Positions 60,507 to 64,000 of a stretch of DNA of 64,000 nucleotides are shown in pieces (position 1 is the stretch's first letter; each line of letters opens with the position of its first letter). The translations under genes and the position numbers were made by a program. The notes beneath the pieces were generated by a model. The model was not told the origin of the DNA and did not search any database. It was given only the letters and a program-made list of their open reading frames with translations. The stretch comes from Ructibacterium gallinarum. Lineage in GTDB: Bacteria; Bacillota; Clostridia; Monoglobales; Monoglobaceae. The DNA is taken from positions 1 through 64,000 of the forward strand of contig NZ_JADCKB010000006.1 in the NCBI RefSeq assembly GCF_014982785.1, read 5' to 3'.

Positions 60507-61938
60507 AGTTTATCGAATAATCTTTTTCAGCAACAGGAAAATAGGGATAAAGATACCACTGATGATCTTGAGCTAAAGTATCATCTCCAATTAAAAAATA
60601 ATCATAAAGAAGCATCGGCATTATACTCACCGGATCATCCCAGGTCACATCTACATTGTACCATGTGCCGTCTATATTGACTTTATTCCATGCATGCTCC
60701 TGCCCCCCGGCGGTTCCGCTGATCAATCTGCATTCGATGCCGCCCAGATAGCACAGCAGCTGAAACGCTTCACTATATCCTTCACATACAGCGCTGCCGT
60801 CTATCAAGGCACCTGCCGCCATATGACTTCGCTCACCGGTGTCTTCGTAACTATTAAAGCGGATTAAATAGTCGTGAAATGCCTTTACTTTATCATATGA
60901 GCTCATACCATCGGAAACGCACATTTCTACTATTCTTTGGGCTGCTGCTAGTGATTCAAAGTTTTCTGCAGAAAGAGTCTCCCGCCGACCTTCTAAATAA
61001 GCTATGATTTCTGCAGAATCTTGATAAGAGACTATGATTTCTGCGGTCCCACTTCCCTCGGCGTAATTTATAGTAAGTCCATTTGCTTCTGGAAAAGCTC
61101 CTGCTTCTAAAGCATCAAAAAGAATTTGCACGCAGTTTGTTTCCTGATTGGTAGGTGTCAGTAGGAAAACAGTGCTTTCTTGATTCTGTGTTGCAGAATA
61201 AAATTCACGAATCATTGTGTCGCCATCGCGAACCTGAATCACACATCTATCAACATTCGCTTGAGAATCCTCAGAATTCTCAAGCGGAACTGGCAGTGCG
61301 GAATAGCTTAAACTTCCTTGACTTTCCAGTTTTTGATATAAAGTCATAGATGAGCCTTTTAAGAAACAATCCAAAGCGTTTGCACAGATGAAAGCGATAT
61401 CCCCTCGCATAAATTCACCATCATAATATATTAAACCGGCTTTTTCAGCTGTAGCATATGGATTTTCCCAGTCAACATCTTCATAGTCTAATGCTCGAAG
61501 AACCAAGGTAAGAAATTGGTTTAAACTGATTGGTTCTTCTGTTCCAAATAACTCGTTTGAAACACCATTAGAAAGGCCATAGTAATAGGCGTAGCCGATA
61601 TACGGCGATGCCCAATCAGAATCTAAAAAGGGATGTGCGTATGCATTTTCTAATGATTCCTGTTCTCCACCTAGCAGACGGACAAGCATAGTGATGGCCT
61701 GACCGCGTGTTGGGGTTTCGGTTAGAGCAAAATCCGGCATGCCATTGGGTAAAAGTCCAACTCCTTGAAATAGACCAAGGCTATAAAGATATACCGCTGC
61801 GTTCACAGCGTCTTCTTCATAGGAATATGTAGGTGAAAAGGCTGAAACAGGAAGTAAAGTTTGAAGCAGTCCGGAAATAAGAACAGAGCATAAAAACATC
61901 AATACTTTTTTATATCGTAGTAATATTTTTGATTGCAT
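60505..61938 (-). CDS. Exported SLH-domain and transglutaminase-like protein
   Basis: 477 residues with a signal peptide (about 1-33, ending VSAFS). Two or three S-layer homology-type repeats (about 40-195; NAAVYLYSLGLFQG, TPTRGQAITMLVRLLGG, FLDSDWASPYIGYAYYYGL, ISLNQFLTLVLRALDYED) should bind secondary wall polymer. C-terminal transglutaminase-like core (about 365-460): Cys in GSAVCEGYSEAFQLLCYLGG, His in EHAWNKVNIDG, Asp in NVDVTWDDP; the triad is intact. Such proteins act as wall-bound proteases or cross-linkers; substrate unknown. Confidence 0.88.
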   Translation of the reverse strand: MQSKILLRYKKVLMFLCSVLISGLLQTLLPVSAFSPTYSYEEDAVNAAVYLYSLGLFQGVGLLPNGMPDFALTETPTRGQAITMLVRLLGGEQESLENAYAHPFLDSDWASPYIGYAYYYGLSNGVSNELFGTEEPISLNQFLTLVLRALDYEDVDWENPYATAEKAGLIYYDGEFMRGDIAFICANALDCFLKGSSMTLYQKLESQGSLSYSALPVPLENSEDSQANVDRCVIQVRDGDTMIREFYSATQNQESTVFLLTPTNQETNCVQILFDALEAGAFPEANGLTINYAEGSGTAEIIVSYQDSAEIIAYLEGRRETLSAENFESLAAAQRIVEMCVSDGMSSYDKVKAFHDYLIRFNSYEDTGERSHMAAGALIDGSAVCEGYSEAFQLLCYLGGIECRLISGTAGGQEHAWNKVNIDGTWYNVDVTWDDPVSIMPMLLYDYFLIGDDTLAQDHQWYLYPYFPVAEKDYSIN

Positions 61939-61969
61939 ATCAGTTCTCCTTTCTTACTTGTTAGGAAAA

Positions 61970-62000
61970 TAAGCCTGAAAGAACAAGCTTTCAGGCTTAT
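61970..62000 (-). terminator. Terminator of the dnaX-ybaB operon
   Basis: TAAGCCTGAAAG pairs with CTTTCAGGCTTA; on the minus strand TTTTCC follows. Confidence 0.85.
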
Positions 62001-62003
62001 ATA

Positions 62004-62348
62004 CTAAAACAAACCAGGAATATTCAACCCACCGGTAAGTTGGCCCATTTGGGCAGAACTATCCGCTTCCATTTTTCTCAGGCCTTCATTAACGGCAGCA
62101 ACAATTAAATCCTGAAGCATTTCAATATCATCCGGATCTACGACCTCTGGTTTTAAAGTGATCTCCTGTATTTCACGCTTGCCGGATACCACTACCTGAA
62201 CAGCGCCACCACCTGCAGTTGCTGTATAGGTCTTAGCTTCTATTTCTTCCTGCATTTTCATCATCTGTTCCTGCATTTTTTGTGCTTGCTTAATCATTTG
62301 ATTCATATTTCCGCCGCCCATACCGCGCGGAAAACCACTCTTTGCCAT
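62004..62348 (-). CDS. YbaB/EbfC-family nucleoid-associated protein
   Basis: 114 residues from the ATG at 62348 (GGAG upstream). [65 protein letters not shown]. Small dimeric DNA-binding protein usually found between dnaX and recR; here directly after dnaX with an 18-bp gap. The N-terminus is glycine- and methionine-rich ([14 protein letters not shown]), normal for the family. Confidence 0.95.
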   Translation of the reverse strand: MAKSGFPRGMGGGNMNQMIKQAQKMQEQMMKMQEEIEAKTYTATAGGGAVQVVVSGKREIQEITLKPEVVDPDDIEMLQDLIVAAVNEGLRKMEADSSAQMGQLTGGLNIPGLF

Positions 62349-62365
62349 TTCTTTCTCTCCTTTTA

Positions 62366-64000
62366 TCATTCATTTTTAATAATATGCAATTTATCCCCCA
62401 GTAATTCTTTTTTTTCTGCTAAATCAAGAATACTGTTTTCTTTTTTTTGTTCCAGTTTCCGCTGTCCTTCAAGGTAAGCCGCGACCTTGACATTTTTGCC
62501 GCAAATACCCGAAAACAATTTGCTTAGATAAACTAATCCTTCTGGTTTAGCTATCCGGTCATATGCCACAGGGTTGGTCAGTTCTAATTCAACCGTGTCG
62601 CCCCGCAAGAAAGCCTTACTGTTATAGAGAAATGCAAACAAAGATTTACTTTCTTTCTTAATTTCCTGCAATGCATCCTGCCAATATTCCCACAATTCCG
62701 CCCGCTGTCCTTCCTGCGCAGATTCCTCTTCGGGCTTTATTGCTGCAGAAGGGTTTGGCTTTTCTGTTTCTTTCCAGGGTGGATGGTCTTCTTTACTATT
62801 TTTCTCTGCAGCTCTCTGTTTTGACATTTCCTGTACAGCAAATCCGCCACCCATAGCGGCAATTCTTTCTAATTTTTCAATCCGGGCCAATAATGCATCT
62901 GGTTCGTTATTTAAGCTGGGGGTACATAATTTAATCACTGCTGTTTCCACGGCGATCTGCGGCATAGACATCCATTTTGCCTGTAGAAGATTTTCACTCA
63001 ATACCCGAATGGCATAAATAAGTTGACCAGACATAAATTTTTCTGCTTGATTCTGAAATCTTTGTATCATTTCATTAGAGCGTTCTAAGATTTTTGAAGG
63101 TTCTTTCACAGATTTGCAAATCAAAAGGTTTTTAAAATGTTCAATTAATTCTTCCAGTAAATTCTGTGCTTCTTTACCTTTCTGTAAAAAACTATCAACT
63201 CGAAGGAGTGCTTCTTCGGTATTTTCATCAGCAATGGCGTTTGTGATCTCAAACAACGATTTTGGATCCGCAATCCCCACAATTTCAGTTACATTTTCTA
63301 CAGTTAAATTTTCCAAGCCAAAAGCGGCACATTGATCCAGAATACTAAGAGCATCCCTCATGGAACCATCGCCCAATTCTGCAATCAATTCTATTGCTTC
63401 AGAAGAGACTGCAATCGATTCCGCTTTTATAATTTCATCCAGTCGCCGGGCTATATCCCCGACGCCAATTCTTCTAAAATCAAAACGCTGACATCGGGAC
63501 AAAACGGTAGCCGGAATTTTATGCGGTTCAGTGGTTGCCAACACAAAAAGCGTATGTTCCGGCGGTTCCTCTAGTGTTTTTAGCAAAGCGTTAAATGCCT
63601 CGGCAGTCAGCATATGCACTTCATCAATAATATACACCTTATACGTACACCCAGCGGGGGTATACATGATTTCGTCTCTGATTTCCCGTATATTTTCTAC
63701 TCCACGGTTGCTTGCAGCATCCATTTCATATACATCTAATATTGCGCCGGATAAAATTCCGCGACAAGACGCACATTGATTGCACGGTTCTCCATTTTGA
63801 GGATTTTCGCAATTAACGGCTCTAGAAAATATCTTTGCAGTGGATGTTTTTCCTGTTCCACGTGTTCCGCAAAATAAATATGCATGAGAAATTCTTCCAG
63901 AGGCTACTGCTGTTTTCAGCGTATCCGTCACATGTTTTTGTCCTACTACATCATCAAAAGTCATAGGCCGCCATCTACGGTATAACGCCTGATAAGATTC
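62366..64000 (-). CDS. dnaX: DNA polymerase III subunits gamma and tau, start just outside the window
   Basis: At least 545 residues; the frame stays open to the right edge, where it reads [20 protein letters not shown]. The start codon is therefore probably immediately beyond base 64000, and the internal ATG at 63964 is not the start. Clamp-loader ATPase: Walker [17 protein letters not shown], zinc-binding [22 protein letters not shown], sensor [20 protein letters not shown]. Short C-terminal region, about 170 residues, gives a gamma-like to small tau form. Confidence 0.95.
   Translation of the reverse strand, partial: ESYQALYRRWRPMTFDDVVGQKHVTDTLKTAVASGRISHAYLFCGTRGTGKTSTAKIFSRAVNCENPQNGEPCNQCASCRGILSGAILDVYEMDAASNRGVENIREIRDEIMYTPAGCTYKVYIIDEVHMLTAEAFNALLKTLEEPPEHTLFVLATTEPHKIPATVLSRCQRFDFRRIGVGDIARRLDEIIKAESIAVSSEAIELIAELGDGSMRDALSILDQCAAFGLENLTVENVTEIVGIADPKSLFEITNAIADENTEEALLRVDSFLQKGKEAQNLLEELIEHFKNLLICKSVKEPSKILERSNEMIQRFQNQAEKFMSGQLIYAIRVLSENLLQAKWMSMPQIAVETAVIKLCTPSLNNEPDALLARIEKLERIAAMGGGFAVQEMSKQRAAEKNSKEDHPPWKETEKPNPSAAIKPEEESAQEGQRAELWEYWQDALQEIKKESKSLFAFLYNSKAFLRGDTVELELTNPVAYDRIAKPEGLVYLSKLFSGICGKNVKVAAYLEGQRKLEQKKENSILDLAEKKELLGDKLHIIKNE

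Noticed and set aside
62410-62455. Two A8 runs near the 3' end of dnaX, like the slippery sites that make the gamma subunit
   Set aside because: They fall within the last few dozen codons, so slippage would alter only the extreme C-terminus; they are too late to separate gamma from tau.

Overview
The window looks like the chromosome of a low-GC, strictly anaerobic, spore-forming member of the Bacillota, class Clostridia, possibly gut-associated. The evidence is HrcA/CIRCE heat-shock control, sporulation genes (spoIIP, a ytxC-like gene, a yabM-like flippase), the Gram-positive MurT/GatD pair, a TRAP (mtrB) gene, HPr with both His15 and Ser46, and oxygen-sensitive or anaerobic enzymes (hybrid-cluster protein, rubrerythrin, a glycyl radical enzyme). 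Genus cannot be assigned from sequence reading alone.

Layout. 1-3.7 kb is accessory DNA: the end of an IS200/IS605-type element, a LysR regulator divergent from a small operon (small protein, secreted cyclophilin-fold protein, linear-amide C-N hydrolase), and eroded gene pieces. The hydrolase appears frameshifted at its 5' end and cut short at its 3' end, where a piece resembling a mobilisation (MobC-type) gene begins. 3.7-8.5 kb holds hcp, htpG under a perfect CIRCE operator, a HAD phosphatase and tRNA-Leu(CAG). 8.5-16.4 kb is a metabolic island: a GH123/DUF4091-like glycosidase; an uncharacterised glycyl radical enzyme with its activase, a LacI regulator and a 20-bp perfect palindrome at the enzyme promoter; then an iron alcohol dehydrogenase, PAS protein and flavin reductase operon. 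16.7-23.7 kb is tRNA-Val(GAC) and the hrcA-grpE-dnaK-dnaJ-prmA-rsmE cluster with a second CIRCE.

24.3-31.5 kb pairs two processive-type family-2 glycosyltransferases with glmS, an HD-GYP protein, an HD protein and a short membrane-anchored GT-A-like protein, suggesting a cell-surface amino-sugar polymer with a possible cyclic-di-GMP link. 31.6-34.3 kb is the yabM-mazG-rqcP group. 34.4-45.8 kb carries citrate synthase, an iron alcohol dehydrogenase, murT-gatD, spoIIP, an aldo/keto reductase, rubrerythrin, a XerC-like recombinase and a ytxC-like gene. 45.7-55.8 kb is mostly housekeeping on the minus strand: M20 peptidase, uvrC, HPr, cyclophilin, PrsA-like foldase, ClC exchanger, pgsA, thioesterase, pyruvate kinase and mtrB. 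56-64 kb has ilvE, an ABC exporter, malQ, an SLH-transglutaminase protein, and a ybaB-family gene with dnaX running off the right edge.

The best candidate for an undescribed system is the LacI-controlled glycyl radical enzyme module (10.25-14.15 kb). It keeps a Cys-x-Glu active site typical of eliminases/dehydratases but is short and has a Cys-Trp-Glu motif I cannot match to a characterised class.
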